Part shown: piece by piece, positions 31,342 through 39,375 of the stretch
Position numbering within the stretch: the stretch's first letter is position 1
Layout: every line of letters starts with the position of its first letter
From: an uncultured Dialister sp.
Lineage (GTDB): Bacteria > Bacillota > Negativicutes > Veillonellales > Dialisteraceae
DNA: 52,238 nt
Direction: 5' to 3'
Assembly (NCBI GenBank): GCA_900543455.1
Contig: UQRR01000003.1
Coordinates: 1 to 52,238, forward strand
Made by a program: the position numbers and the translations under genes
Notes under the pieces: model-generated
What the model saw: only the letters and a program-made list of their open reading frames with translations
Told to the model about the DNA's origin: nothing
The model's database searches: none

Positions 31342-32949
31342 TTATTTCACATTTGATTCCTCGCCCATGCGCTTCAGGGTTTCTGCATTGCGGCTCTCGG
31401 AGAGGATGTAGAGGAAGTCGCCGGCGCGCAGGCGGGTATCGGGGTCGGGGATGAGGCTTTTCCCGGAGCGCTTGATTTCCACGATGACGGTCTGCTTCAT
31501 GGGAGGGAGTTCAGAAATCGGGCGATTTTCCAGAAGGGAACCGCTCGCGATGGGGACTTCGATCATATTCTTCTCTTCTTCGCACGTGGTATCGGGGCTG
31601 GAGGCGAGAGATTTCTGAAGAAGGGCATCGTAGATCGGGCGTCCTTTCAGGATCTCTGCGGTGATATAGGCGATGGCGGAGGCGAAGGCGAGCACCATGA
31701 GGTGACCGAAGTCGCCTGTCATCTCGAGGATGAGGAGTGTCCCTGTGATAGGAGAGCGGACGCTCGCGGCGAAGAGGGAGACCATGCCGATGATGATGAT
31801 GTTCGGCGTGTACACCGCAGAGAGAAGTCCGGCGCTGACGAGGAGATTTGCCAGCACGGCACCGGTCAGGGCGCCGATGACGAGGAGGGGCAGGAAGAAT
31901 CCGCCCGGGACGCCGCAGCCATAGCTGATGAGGGTGAAGATATATTTGGCTGCGAGAAGAAGCAGCAGAAAGGCGAGCGGGTAGCTCGTGATGGCGAGCT
32001 GGTCGACGAGACGGTTGCCGCCGCCCAAGACCTGCGGGAGGAGGAATCCGAGCACTCCGGCACAGAGGAGAGCAAAAATGATCTTGGATGCCTGATTTCT
32101 GAAGACCTTCGGGTGGTAGAAAGCACCGATGTGGAGAAGACCGTAGTTGAAGACAATGCCGGCGAGGCCGCAGATGAGGGCGATGAGAGCCACATACCCC
32201 AAGTGCTGGGCAGGGAGCGGGACGAGATTCACGAAATGGAAGCTGGTTCCATTCCCGAAGAAGCAGCGGGTGACGATGGTCGCCGTGATGGCGGATGTCA
32301 TCGTGGGGAGAAGGACGGCTCCGGAGAAATTGCGATGGAGCTCTTCTAGGGCAAACATCATGCCGGCGAGCGGTGCATTGAAGGCGGCGGCCAGCCCTGC
32401 GCTCGCACCGCTGGTGATGAGATAGCGCTCTTCCATGCGCGTCCTGCCGAGCGTGCGGGAGAGGCCCTGTCCGGCGACGGCACCGATCTGGATGGAAGGA
32501 CCTTCACGGCCGAGCGAGAGCCCTGCGCCGATGCCGATGGCTCCGGCGAGGATCTTCACCCAGAGGATGCGCAGCCATTTCATTTTCATGAGGCCCAGGA
32601 TGACGCCCTTCACCTGCGGTATGCCGGAGCCGCCGGCCATGGGGGCATAGCGGCACATGGCGTAGAGCGCGCCGCCGATCACAAGGAGAAGGAGCGCGTA
32701 GAAAAGAAGCGGCAGGGGGTCTGCCCGGCGCAGTGCCGGGATAAGGTAGGCATAGTAGAGATAGATGCGCAGGTCTTCGGATTCATTCAGGAGAAATCGG
32801 AAGAGACTGATCGAGAGTCCGCCTGCAATGCCGACAAAGATCCCTTCGATGAAAAGACGCAGACGGAACTGGTGCCAGTTGTCGAGCGCCATGTAGGTTT
32901 CGAAGAGCTGGCGGTTCAAGGAGGAACCGCTTTGATTTTTGGAAAACAT
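31342..32949 (-). CDS. ClC-family chloride/proton transporter with C-terminal TrkA_C domain
   Basis: This 535-aa protein has the ClC membrane domain (about residues 30-440) with the three ion-path motifs: GSGIPQVKG, GREGPSIQIG (gating Glu) and the late GxFxP motif as GGFFLPLLVIGA. The inner proton-pathway Glu is present in MMFALEELHRNF, favouring H+/Cl- exchange rather than a passive channel. The C-terminal 70 residues (VPIASGSLLENRPISELPP...) form a TrkA_C/RCK_C ligand-binding domain that may regulate gating. AAAGGAGG lies before the ATG. Likely roles are acid resistance or anion balance. Confidence 0.93.
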   Translation of the reverse strand: MFSKNQSGSSLNRQLFETYMALDNWHQFRLRLFIEGIFVGIAGGLSISLFRFLLNESEDLRIYLYYAYLIPALRRADPLPLLFYALLLLVIGGALYAMCRYAPMAGGSGIPQVKGVILGLMKMKWLRILWVKILAGAIGIGAGLSLGREGPSIQIGAVAGQGLSRTLGRTRMEERYLITSGASAGLAAAFNAPLAGMMFALEELHRNFSGAVLLPTMTSAITATIVTRCFFGNGTSFHFVNLVPLPAQHLGYVALIALICGLAGIVFNYGLLHIGAFYHPKVFRNQASKIIFALLCAGVLGFLLPQVLGGGNRLVDQLAITSYPLAFLLLLLAAKYIFTLISYGCGVPGGFFLPLLVIGALTGAVLANLLVSAGLLSAVYTPNIIIIGMVSLFAASVRSPITGTLLILEMTGDFGHLMVLAFASAIAYITAEILKGRPIYDALLQKSLASSPDTTCEEEKNMIEVPIASGSLLENRPISELPPMKQTVIVEIKRSGKSLIPDPDTRLRAGDFLYILSESRNAETLKRMGEESNVK

Positions 32950-32959
32950 AGGGCCTCCT

Positions 32960-33375
32960 TTGGGAGAAAGTGACTGGGGATTAGGGGTTCAGGGTTAGCC
33001 CGAGGGACGTGCCGTCCCTTGATTGTGGATGAAAGCTTTGCGTAAATGAGGAATTAGGAATGAGGAATTAGGAATGAAGGTGGCGGCTTCGCCGCGAGTA
33101 TATATGGGGCGATGCCCGAAGGCAGTATTCAAGTCACCAGTCACCAGTTACTAGTCACTCGAGGCTCCTAATCCCTGGCTACTAATCCCTAATCCCTAAT
33201 CCCTGCTTTCAAACTTAGTCCGTGGGGCGTGTTGTCTCTTGACTCTGAATGAAAGCTCTGCTCGAATTAGGAATGAGGAATCAGGAATGAAGGTGACGGC
33301 TTCGCCGCAAATATATATTTTGCGGCGAAGCTGCCACCACAACCATGAACCCATCAACCTGAACCCTGAACCTTT
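32960..33375. repeat. Repeat mosaic between ClC and cyclodeaminase genes
   Basis: Two rounds of 'GATTGTGGATGAAAGC', GAGGAATTAGGAAT, 'GGTGGCGGCTTCGCCGC', 'GGGCGATGCCCG' are separated by a heptamer array (33132-33222) containing CTAATCC repeats. No gene is seen. Confidence 0.8.
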
Positions 33376-33378
33376 TTC

Positions 33379-34002
33379 TTACAATTCCACCTGATACGTC
33401 AGGACAGCATCGATGGCGGAGATGGCATTTTCCCATGCGGTGATCGTGTCATTCATTTCGTGTTCATAGAATTCATCATCGATGTATTTCATATTGATCT
33501 TGACGTTCAGGATCGAAGCATGGATGCAGGCCATGGCGAGCTGGGCAGCCATGATGGCGTCGCTGATGGCGTTCTTATTTCCTTTGAGGAGAAGGTTCGT
33601 GAAGCTCGGGAGCAGGTCGCTCATGGTCTGGGCCATCTGCTGCGGGACTGCGATCGCTTTCTTGAAGGCTTCGAGCTGTTTTGCCTGTCTCTCTTCCAGA
33701 GGAAGCGTGCGGATGGAGCGCAGGGTGCTCATGAGCTCGAGGAAGGACTTGGCATCCTCATCCATCAGATCGAGGAAGATGGAGCGTGCCATCTGAAAGA
33801 CGGCGGCATATTCGGCTGCTTTTTCGTGGAATTCTGCGTAGTTTTTATTGGCTTCTGTCAGATGGCAGACCATCTCAGCGAGCGCGCAGGCCTGTGCGCC
33901 TACGAGTCCGGCTGCTGCGCCGCCTCCGGGGGCGGCTTTCTTGCTGCCGAGATCGTCTAAGAATTGATCGATGGTGCCCTGACGGAAAGGTTTGTTGTCC
34001 AT
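33379..34002 (-). CDS. Cyclodeaminase/cyclohydrolase family protein (FTCD_C, FchA-like)
   Basis: This 207-aa all-helical protein belongs to the formiminotransferase-cyclodeaminase C-terminal family. The N-terminal string QFLDDLGSKKAAPGGGAAAGLVGAQACALAEMVCHLT (split here by residues) contains the typical PGGGSA-like turn. Stand-alone members are methenyl-tetrahydrofolate cyclohydrolases (FchA) or formimino-THF cyclodeaminases. Without a formiminotransferase or hut gene nearby the exact reaction is open. ATG at 34002 has GAGGT upstream; a 16-codon extension is AT-rich leader. Confidence 0.85.
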   Translation of the reverse strand: MDNKPFRQGTIDQFLDDLGSKKAAPGGGAAAGLVGAQACALAEMVCHLTEANKNYAEFHEKAAEYAAVFQMARSIFLDLMDEDAKSFLELMSTLRSIRTLPLEERQAKQLEAFKKAIAVPQQMAQTMSDLLPSFTNLLLKGNKNAISDAIMAAQLAMACIHASILNVKINMKYIDDEFYEHEMNDTITAWENAISAIDAVLTYQVEL

Positions 34003-34035
34003 GGTGTGTACCTCGTTATTATTAAAAGGATAAAT

Positions 34036-34083
34036 AATAAAAAGAAGCACTGGTATAACAGATCCTGCTTGGAACCAGTGCTT
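34036..34083 (-). terminator. Leader hairpin with T-tract upstream of the cyclodeaminase gene
   Basis: Minus strand AAGCACTGGT (34083-34074) / ACCAGTGCTT (34054-34045) followed by CTTTTTATT. A -10 TATAAT lies just upstream (34103-34098), so the hairpin is in the 5' leader of the gene and may be an attenuator. Confidence 0.6.
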
Positions 34084-34124
34084 TTAAGTTGTTTATTATT
34101 ATACAACATATAAAAAAGGGGGGA

Positions 34125-34450
34125 AAGGGTTCAGGTGGATGGGTTCAGGGAATCAATTGGAATGAGACGTGAAGGTGGCGGCTTCGCATTAGGCACTTTC
34201 TGGTTATGACGCCGCACCTGGTTTGAAAGCAGGTATGAGTGGCTAGTGACTGGTAGCTAGGGATTAGTGGCTAGGGATTAGGTTTGCGATACGAGAAAAC
34301 CGCTAGTTTCAAACCTTCGCGGCGCTTCTGATTTTTATGCGCCGTACCACCTCCGCCCTACCCTCAGAACCTATAGAACCTGCTGAACCTCTTTCACAAA
34401 TAATCAAAGGGCAGCGCGCCCCGTGGGTGAACCCTGAACCCGCCAGCCCC
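34125..34450. repeat. Repeat mosaic upstream of tRNA-His
   Basis: GGGTTCAGG heptamers, heptamer array (34232-34283), 'TTTGCGATACGAGAAAACCGC', GCGGCGC palindrome (34316-34347), 'GAACCTGCTGAACC' and 'AATCAAAGGGCAGCGCGCCCC'. Confidence 0.8.
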
Positions 34451-34597
34451 TTAATGAATCTCTCTATACACGGCAAGAGAATTTTTTTCTTGCATCCCAT
34501 TTCGTGAAATTTCTTCCGGAAAACTATTTGACGGATATTTCTTTCTATGGTACAATAAACAACGTCATATGGCGAAATGCATGTGACAGGAAAATAT

Positions 34598-34674
34598 GGC
34601 GGGTGTGGTGAAGTGGTTAACACGGCGGATTGTGGCTCCGTTACGCGTGGGTTCGAGTCCCACCACTCGCCCCA
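34598..34674 (+). tRNA. tRNA-His(GTG)
   Basis: The extra G at position -1 (34598) pairs with the discriminator C (34671), a tRNA-His hallmark. Acceptor GCGGGTG/CACTCGC, anticodon loop TTGTGGC, T-arm GGGTTCGAGTCCC, encoded CCA. Confidence 0.96.
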
Positions 34675-34712
34675 TTTTTTTTTGCCTGAAATCCGATATT
34701 GTCGGACTTTAT

Positions 34713-34786
34713 GGGGGCATCGCCAAGCGGTAAGGCAACGGACTTTGACTCCGTTATCGGTGGTTCGACTCTACCTGCCCCTGCCA
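34713..34786 (+). tRNA. tRNA-Gln(TTG)
   Basis: Acceptor GGGGGCA/TGCCCCT, D-arm GCC..GGC, anticodon stem ACGGA/TCCGT with loop CTTTGAC (anticodon TTG), T-arm GGTGGTTCGACTCTACC, discriminator G and encoded CCA. It lies 38 bp after tRNA-His, probably on one transcript. Confidence 0.95.
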
Positions 34787-34796
34787 GGAATCAAGA

Positions 34797-34847
34797 ATGA
34801 GCCTGAAGATTTTTTCGTGAAGAAAATGTCTTCAGGCTCATTTTTTA
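34797..34847 (+). terminator. Terminator after tRNA-Gln
   Basis: AATGAGCCTGAAGA (34797-34810) / TCTTCAGGCTCATT (34829-34842) followed by TTTT. Confidence 0.88.
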
Positions 34848-34958
34848 TGTGTTTCATATTGATAGATTCCTATGTAAAAAATAATTCATGCATTGGAGCT
34901 TATGCTCGCGATTGAGAATTGGGTTGTTTTGATTGTTTCATTTTTTCATAGGATGTGA

Positions 34959-35196
34959 TACTATAAGTACAATCAATATGGAAAAGAGCCTCTCCCGGTG
35001 AGAAGCCCTGAGGAAAATGAGGGGAGTCAATGCACTATGAGAGTGATCATGGCTGGGATGATTCATGAGCTGTCCTCGGCATGAGGCGGCGTGGTAAAGC
35101 AACGCAAAATCATATACTTTTTGCTTGAAAGCATATCTTTTCCTGCTCGTTACTTGATGCAATAGAAGCGATCAGATGCTTTTATTGCATTTTTTT
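34959..35196 (+). promoter_or_regulatory. Structured leader with intrinsic terminator upstream of the Mrp-type operon
   Basis: A TACTAT -10 (34959-34964) is followed by about 190 nt with a chain of hairpins (CCCT/AGGG, CACT/AGTG, TCATG/CATGA, CCTC/GAGG, GCGT/ACGC), then a terminator ATGCAATAGAAGC (35157-35169) / GCTTTTATTGCAT (35178-35190) and T-run 60 bp before the first gene. AAGCAA (about 35097-35102) can also pair with TTGCTT (about 35121-35126). This is riboswitch-like architecture. I do not recognise the aptamer family with certainty; sodium- or lithium-sensing classes are candidates from the genes controlled. Confidence 0.6.
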
Positions 35197-35255
35197 ATTC
35201 AGAGGTTTCCGGTAGAGATACATGGCTTTGGGCTCGGTGAGGAAAGGTGGTCGCT

Positions 35256-35840
35256 GTGGGAAAACAGGTAGTGTGGAATGATAAAAGGATCGTGGGTTCG
35301 CCTGTGGTTCACATGGGATGCCTCGCGGTGGTGCTGTTCGCCTTCTGGATGGCACTCTCGGGACATACGGAGACGAAATTCATCGTATACGGTGTGATCA
35401 CGGCGCTGGTGACGACATGGCTGACGTATCCGCTGCTTCTGGTGCCGAATAAGGAGGAGAGCCGCTTCTACTATGTCTTTGGCTTCTCCCCTTTGAAGAT
35501 GATCTGGTACTTCATCTGGCTGATGTGGCAGCTCGTGCTCGCGAATGTGGATGTGCTTCTTGCCGAGACGTCGCAGGAGCTCCAGATCGATCCGAAGGTG
35601 GTACGCTTCTATTTCCGGGCGGACAATCCGATGGCCTCGACGATCCTGGCCAATTCCATCACGCTGACGCCGGGGACGGTCACCATGAATGTGACGGATG
35701 ATGGGCTGTATGAGATCCATGCGCTGACGAAAGGGGCAGCCGATGGTCTTTTGGACGGCGGGATGCAGAAAAAGGTGGCATGGCTCTATGGCATGCCTTT
35801 GGATTTCGAAGCGGTCGAAGAAAAGGAAGGTGACGAATGA
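35256..35840 (+). CDS. mnhE: Mrp/Mbh-type antiporter subunit MnhE (MbhA-like)
   Basis: This 194-aa membrane protein has two N-terminal helices and the MnhE domain signature VRFYFRADNPMASTILANSITLTPGTVTMNV. It is a structural subunit of multisubunit Na+/H+ antiporters. GTG at 35256 is preferred because AGGAAAGG lies 8 bp upstream; GTG 35247 overlaps that site. First gene of an 11-gene operon whose genes overlap by 1-4 bp (ATGA or TAATG junctions). Confidence 0.92.
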   Translation: MGKQVVWNDKRIVGSPVVHMGCLAVVLFAFWMALSGHTETKFIVYGVITALVTTWLTYPLLLVPNKEESRFYYVFGFSPLKMIWYFIWLMWQLVLANVDVLLAETSQELQIDPKVVRFYFRADNPMASTILANSITLTPGTVTMNVTDDGLYEIHALTKGAADGLLDGGMQKKVAWLYGMPLDFEAVEEKEGDE

Positions 35841-36106
35841 TCATGATGGTTCTCCTGTATGTCGTGATGCTGGTGCTTCTCTTCGTCATCGCTCTCATGC
35901 TCCAGCGCCTCTTCAACGGGCCGACGATTTTTGATCGGATGAATGCTTTGGGGGTCATCGGGGCGGATACGATCTGTCTCATCGTGGTCTTCGGCTTCAT
36001 CGACAAGCGTCCGGATATGTATGTGGATATTGCGATTTCTTACGCGCTTCTGGGATTCCTGGGATCCCTCATCATTGCGAAGTTCATAGGAGGGAATAAG
36101 ATATGA
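35837..36106 (+). CDS. mnhF: Antiporter subunit MnhF (MbhB-like)
   Basis: This 89-aa protein has three transmembrane helices. The string LFNGPTIFDRMNALGVIGADTICLIV matches the MnhF family (RxxRGPTxxDRxxA). It overlaps mnhE by 4 bp and mnhG by 4 bp. Confidence 0.9.
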   Translation: MIMMVLLYVVMLVLLFVIALMLQRLFNGPTIFDRMNALGVIGADTICLIVVFGFIDKRPDMYVDIAISYALLGFLGSLIIAKFIGGNKI

Positions 36107-36510
36107 GTGAACTCGGCTTTACCTCTCCTCGGGAAATGGTGGCGGCGCTTTTCATCATCGGCGGGCTCATCTTTTTCATCGGCTCGGGCATCGGGATGCT
36201 CCGGCTTCCGGATTTCTACAGCCGCATCCATGCATCGGGCAACAGCGAGACGCTGGGCTGCATGCTGACCTTCATCGGCCTTATGATTTACGAAGGCGCG
36301 ACACTGACTTCTCTCAAGATCGCATTCGTCTTCCTTCTGGTTTTCATGGCGAACCCGATCGGCTCGCATATCCTGAGCAAGGCGGCGTATAAGTCCGGCC
36401 ATCCGATCTGGACGCTCAAGACGAAGGGCGCGAAGAAGCTCCTCGGTCTGGCGGGTCCGGATCACAGCATCGATGAACCGGTGGGACATTTGGAAAAGGA
36501 GGGAAAATAA
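36103..36510 (+). CDS. mnhG: Antiporter subunit MnhG (MbhC-like)
   Basis: This 135-aa protein carries the MnhG signature GIGMLRLPDFYSRIHASGNSETLGCML and three helices. A charged C-terminal tail (about 25 residues) extends beyond the core. It overlaps its neighbours at both ends. Confidence 0.92.
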   Translation: MSELGFTSPREMVAALFIIGGLIFFIGSGIGMLRLPDFYSRIHASGNSETLGCMLTFIGLMIYEGATLTSLKIAFVFLLVFMANPIGSHILSKAAYKSGHPIWTLKTKGAKKLLGLAGPDHSIDEPVGHLEKEGK

Positions 36511-36752
36511 TGGAAATCTATACGATCGAAGCCATTCTTCTGGTTTTCCTGATTCTGATCACCTGCGCGGTCATCTTCTGCAAGGATATCCTCTCCGCAG
36601 CTATCATCTACAGTGCATTCAGCTTCTGCGCGGTGCTCCTGTACCTCATGATGGGTTCTCCGGATGTGGCTTTCACTGAAGCGGTCATTGGTACGATTTC
36701 TACGATCTTCTTCGTAGCATCGCTGAAGAAAATTGATAGGTGGTGTAAGTAA
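36510..36752 (+). CDS. DUF4040-type antiporter subunit (MbhD-like)
   Basis: This 80-aa protein has three helices. It matches the short DUF4040 module that in classical Mrp forms part of the C-terminus of MrpA and in archaeal Mbh is the separate subunit MbhD; the string GSPDVAFTEAVIG is characteristic. TAATG junctions occur on both sides. Confidence 0.85.
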   Translation: MEIYTIEAILLVFLILITCAVIFCKDILSAAIIYSAFSFCAVLLYLMMGSPDVAFTEAVIGTISTIFFVASLKKIDRWCK

Positions 36753-37078
36753 TGCGTGGACTGGTAGCGGTACTTCTGTCGGTCATGACGGCGCTCTTCG
36801 TCTCGGTGGTCACCTATCTCCCGGAAATCGGGGATCCGAATACGGCACCGAATACGCATGTCACACCGACCTATATCTCGCGCAGTGAGGAGGATACGGG
36901 CTCTCCGAATATCGTCACTGGCGTCATCATCGACTATCGAGGCTTCGATACCATGTGGGAAACCTCGGTCATGTTCCTGGCAGGGCTGACGACGGTCCTC
37001 ATCCTGACCAGCAATACGGTGGGCCGTCGTCCTGAAGAGGAGCCGGAAGATCCGGAGGAAGGAGAGATTATCAAATGA
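36752..37078 (+). CDS. Antiporter subunit MbhE-like
   Basis: This 108-aa protein has two helices with a loop between them; GSPNIVTGVIIDYRGFDTMWETSVMFLAGLT is the MbhE/MrpA C-terminal signature (D-x-R-x-F-D-T-x-x-E). The last 20 residues are very acidic (EEEPEDPEEGE). As with the previous gene, it represents a piece of MrpA encoded separately. Confidence 0.85.
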   Translation: MRGLVAVLLSVMTALFVSVVTYLPEIGDPNTAPNTHVTPTYISRSEEDTGSPNIVTGVIIDYRGFDTMWETSVMFLAGLTTVLILTSNTVGRRPEEEPEDPEEGEIIK

Positions 37079-37527
37079 ATAAACCATTTGGCGGTCTGAT
37101 CCTGAATATAGCCTTCCGCATGCTGGTGCCCTTCACGATGGTCTATGCGGTCTACATCCTCTGCCTTGGCGAATTTTCTCCGGGCGGCGGCTTCCAGGCG
37201 GGGGCGCTGCTCTCGGTGGGCGTGCTGCTCGCGCGGCTCATCCTGGGCTTTGATACGAAATTCAATGTACTTGGGAAAACATCGGTCGTGCTGGCTGGTG
37301 TCGGCACCTTCATTTATGCACTGACCGGCTGGCTGACGCTTCTGGGCGGGGCAGATTTCTTCCTGAATTACAATTACATGCCGATCCAGATGGAAGCGCA
37401 GAATGAAATGCATGCGACCGGGATTTTCCTCATCGAGATCGGCGTCGCCATCTGCGTCATGATGACGATCATCAATCTGCTGGATGCTATCGTGAAAAGG
37501 GGTGAAGAGAATGGACGTACTGAATGA
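37075..37527 (+). CDS. mnhB: Antiporter subunit MnhB (MbhF-like)
   Basis: This 150-aa protein has four helices. It carries the MnhB family string GEFSPGGGFQAGALLSVGVLLA. ATGA overlap with the upstream gene. Confidence 0.93.
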   Translation: MNKPFGGLILNIAFRMLVPFTMVYAVYILCLGEFSPGGGFQAGALLSVGVLLARLILGFDTKFNVLGKTSVVLAGVGTFIYALTGWLTLLGGADFFLNYNYMPIQMEAQNEMHATGIFLIEIGVAICVMMTIINLLDAIVKRGEENGRTE

Positions 37528-37885
37528 ATTCCTGAAAACAAAAGGTCTTTACACCCTGGTCATGATTCTTTTCTTCCTTGGCGTATATGGCATGGTCCTC
37601 AGCAAGAACTACATGAAAAAGCTGATGGCGATGAACGTCATGCAGGTCGCGGTCATTTATTTCTACCTGTGCTTTGCACAGAAGGACGGCGCGATGATCC
37701 CGATCCAGAATGGAATCACGACGGATCCTTCGATGTATATCAACCCGCTGCCGCACGGCCTGATGCTGACGGCCATCGTCGTCAGCCTGGGTACCACGGG
37801 GGTCGCGATCGCACTCCTCATGCGCATCAAGGAAATTTATGGCTCCGTGGAAGAGGTCGAAGTACTGAGGAGGGCTAGTAAATGA
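37511..37885 (+). CDS. mnhC: Antiporter subunit MnhC (NuoK-like, MbhG-like)
   Basis: This 124-aa protein has three helices homologous to NuoK: GLYTLVMILFFLGVYGMVLSKNYMKKLMAMNVMQ contains the conserved lysines and N-terminal helix. LPHGLMLTAIVVSLGTTGVA is typical of MnhC. ATG 37511 follows AAAAGGGG; the GTG at 37502 sits on that site. It overlaps mnhB by 17 bp. Confidence 0.92.
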   Translation: MDVLNEFLKTKGLYTLVMILFFLGVYGMVLSKNYMKKLMAMNVMQVAVIYFYLCFAQKDGAMIPIQNGITTDPSMYINPLPHGLMLTAIVVSLGTTGVAIALLMRIKEIYGSVEEVEVLRRASK

Positions 37886-39375
37886 CACAGCACGCTCCCG
37901 TATTTATCGTACTCCTGCCGCTGACCGGGTCGCTGCTCTGCATGCTTTTCTCCCGCATCAGCCGGAATCTGGGCTCCTACATCGTGATGGCTTCCATCGC
38001 AGGCGCTTTTGCGAATGCCTGCCTGGTGCTCCAGCATGTCCTTGAAAATGGCGGAGCGACTTGGCACTACATGATGGGCGGCTGGATCCCGCCGATCGGC
38101 ATCGAATTTGCGCTGGATCCATTGAACAGCATCCTTGCGGTGCTGGTCACCTTCATTTCCATGCTCGTCTCGCTCTACAGCCGTCCTTTTGTAAAGGATG
38201 AGGACTGGCTCCACGTGGGCGGCTACTATACGCTCTTCGGTCTGCTGACGGTCGGCCTCTCCGGCATGATCATCACCGGCGACGTATTCAACCTCTATGT
38301 CTATCTGGAAATCATGTCGCTTTCCGGCTATGCGCTGATCGCGCTGGGCGGGCGGAAATCCATGCTGGCTGCTTTCCGCTACCTCCTCATCGGGACCATC
38401 GGCGCGTCCCTCTACCTTCTGGGTGTCGGTTATCTCTATGCGATGACCGGTACGCTCAATATGGCAGATCTCGCGCAGCTCATCATCCCGCATCTGCATT
38501 CGCCGCTCTTTGCCATGGCCGTCGCCTGCTTCCTGATCGGCTTTGGCATCAAGATGGCGCTTTTCCCGCTGCATGGCTGGCAGCCGGATGCCTACACCTA
38601 CGCGCATCCGGGCGCAGCTGCTTTCATCGCAGGCCTGATGAGCAAGGCGCCGGCGTATGCGCTCATCCGTTTCATTTACTACATTTTCCAGGTCGATAAT
38701 CCGGTCGTGGAAAGTGCGCTGAACGTGCTGGGCATCCTCGGCGTGTGCGGCATCCTGATCGGCTCTGTCATGGCGATGGCGCAGTACGACTTCCGCCGCA
38801 TGCTCGCCTACTCATCGGTCGCACAGATCGGCTACATCGCCATCGGTCTGGCGATGGGCAATATGTACGGCTTCATCGGCGCCGTGATGCATATCATCAA
38901 CCATGCCTTCATGAAGAGCTCGCTCTTCCTCGTCATCGGCGGGATCCAGTACCGCTTTGGCGAAGTGAATCTGTACCGCTTGGGCGGCCTCAATAAGAAG
39001 ATGGCTATCAGCTCCATCACCGTGGCGCTGGCAGCGCTTTCCATGATCGGGCTGCCGCCGACCTGCGGCTTCTTCAGCAAGTGGTATCTCATGCTGGGGG
39101 CTTACACCGGCGGAGAGTATTTCTATATCTTCGTACTGGTTATCAGCTCGCTTCTCAATGCGATCTACTTCTTCCGCATCATTGAGCAGATGTTCGTCCA
39201 GCGGGAAGCCTCTCTGACAGAGGTGCATCCGCATAAGGGCAAGCTGGGGCTGCCGCTGCCGATGGTCATCCCGATCCTCATCATGGGCATCATGATCATC
39301 GCACTGGGCTTTGGCAATGCGACCATCGTGTCTGATGTGATTAAACTGGGACTGCCGGGGGTGTTTCTGAGATGA
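37882..39375 (+). CDS. mnhD: Antiporter subunit MnhD (NuoM/N-like, MbhH-like)
   Basis: This 497-aa protein with about 14 helices belongs to the proton-pumping antiporter family of complex I. The key strings are YLEIMSLSGYALIALGGRK (Glu of TM5), FLIGFGIKMALFPLHGWQPDAYTYAHPGAAAFIAGLMSKAPAYALIR (Lys of TM7 and TM8 region; split by residues) and QYDFRRMLAYSSVAQIGYI. It is the last of the eight genes that match archaeal mbhA-H in order. Confidence 0.94.
   Translation: MTQHAPVFIVLLPLTGSLLCMLFSRISRNLGSYIVMASIAGAFANACLVLQHVLENGGATWHYMMGGWIPPIGIEFALDPLNSILAVLVTFISMLVSLYSRPFVKDEDWLHVGGYYTLFGLLTVGLSGMIITGDVFNLYVYLEIMSLSGYALIALGGRKSMLAAFRYLLIGTIGASLYLLGVGYLYAMTGTLNMADLAQLIIPHLHSPLFAMAVACFLIGFGIKMALFPLHGWQPDAYTYAHPGAAAFIAGLMSKAPAYALIRFIYYIFQVDNPVVESALNVLGILGVCGILIGSVMAMAQYDFRRMLAYSSVAQIGYIAIGLAMGNMYGFIGAVMHIINHAFMKSSLFLVIGGIQYRFGEVNLYRLGGLNKKMAISSITVALAALSMIGLPPTCGFFSKWYLMLGAYTGGEYFYIFVLVISSLLNAIYFFRIIEQMFVQREASLTEVHPHKGKLGLPLPMVIPILIMGIMIIALGFGNATIVSDVIKLGLPGVFLR

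Noticed and set aside
34959..35100. Lysine-riboswitch resemblance in the Mrp leader
   Set aside because: GCTGG and GCTGTC strings recall the lysine aptamer, but the conserved CCGAAG and closing stem are missing and the genes are unrelated to lysine.
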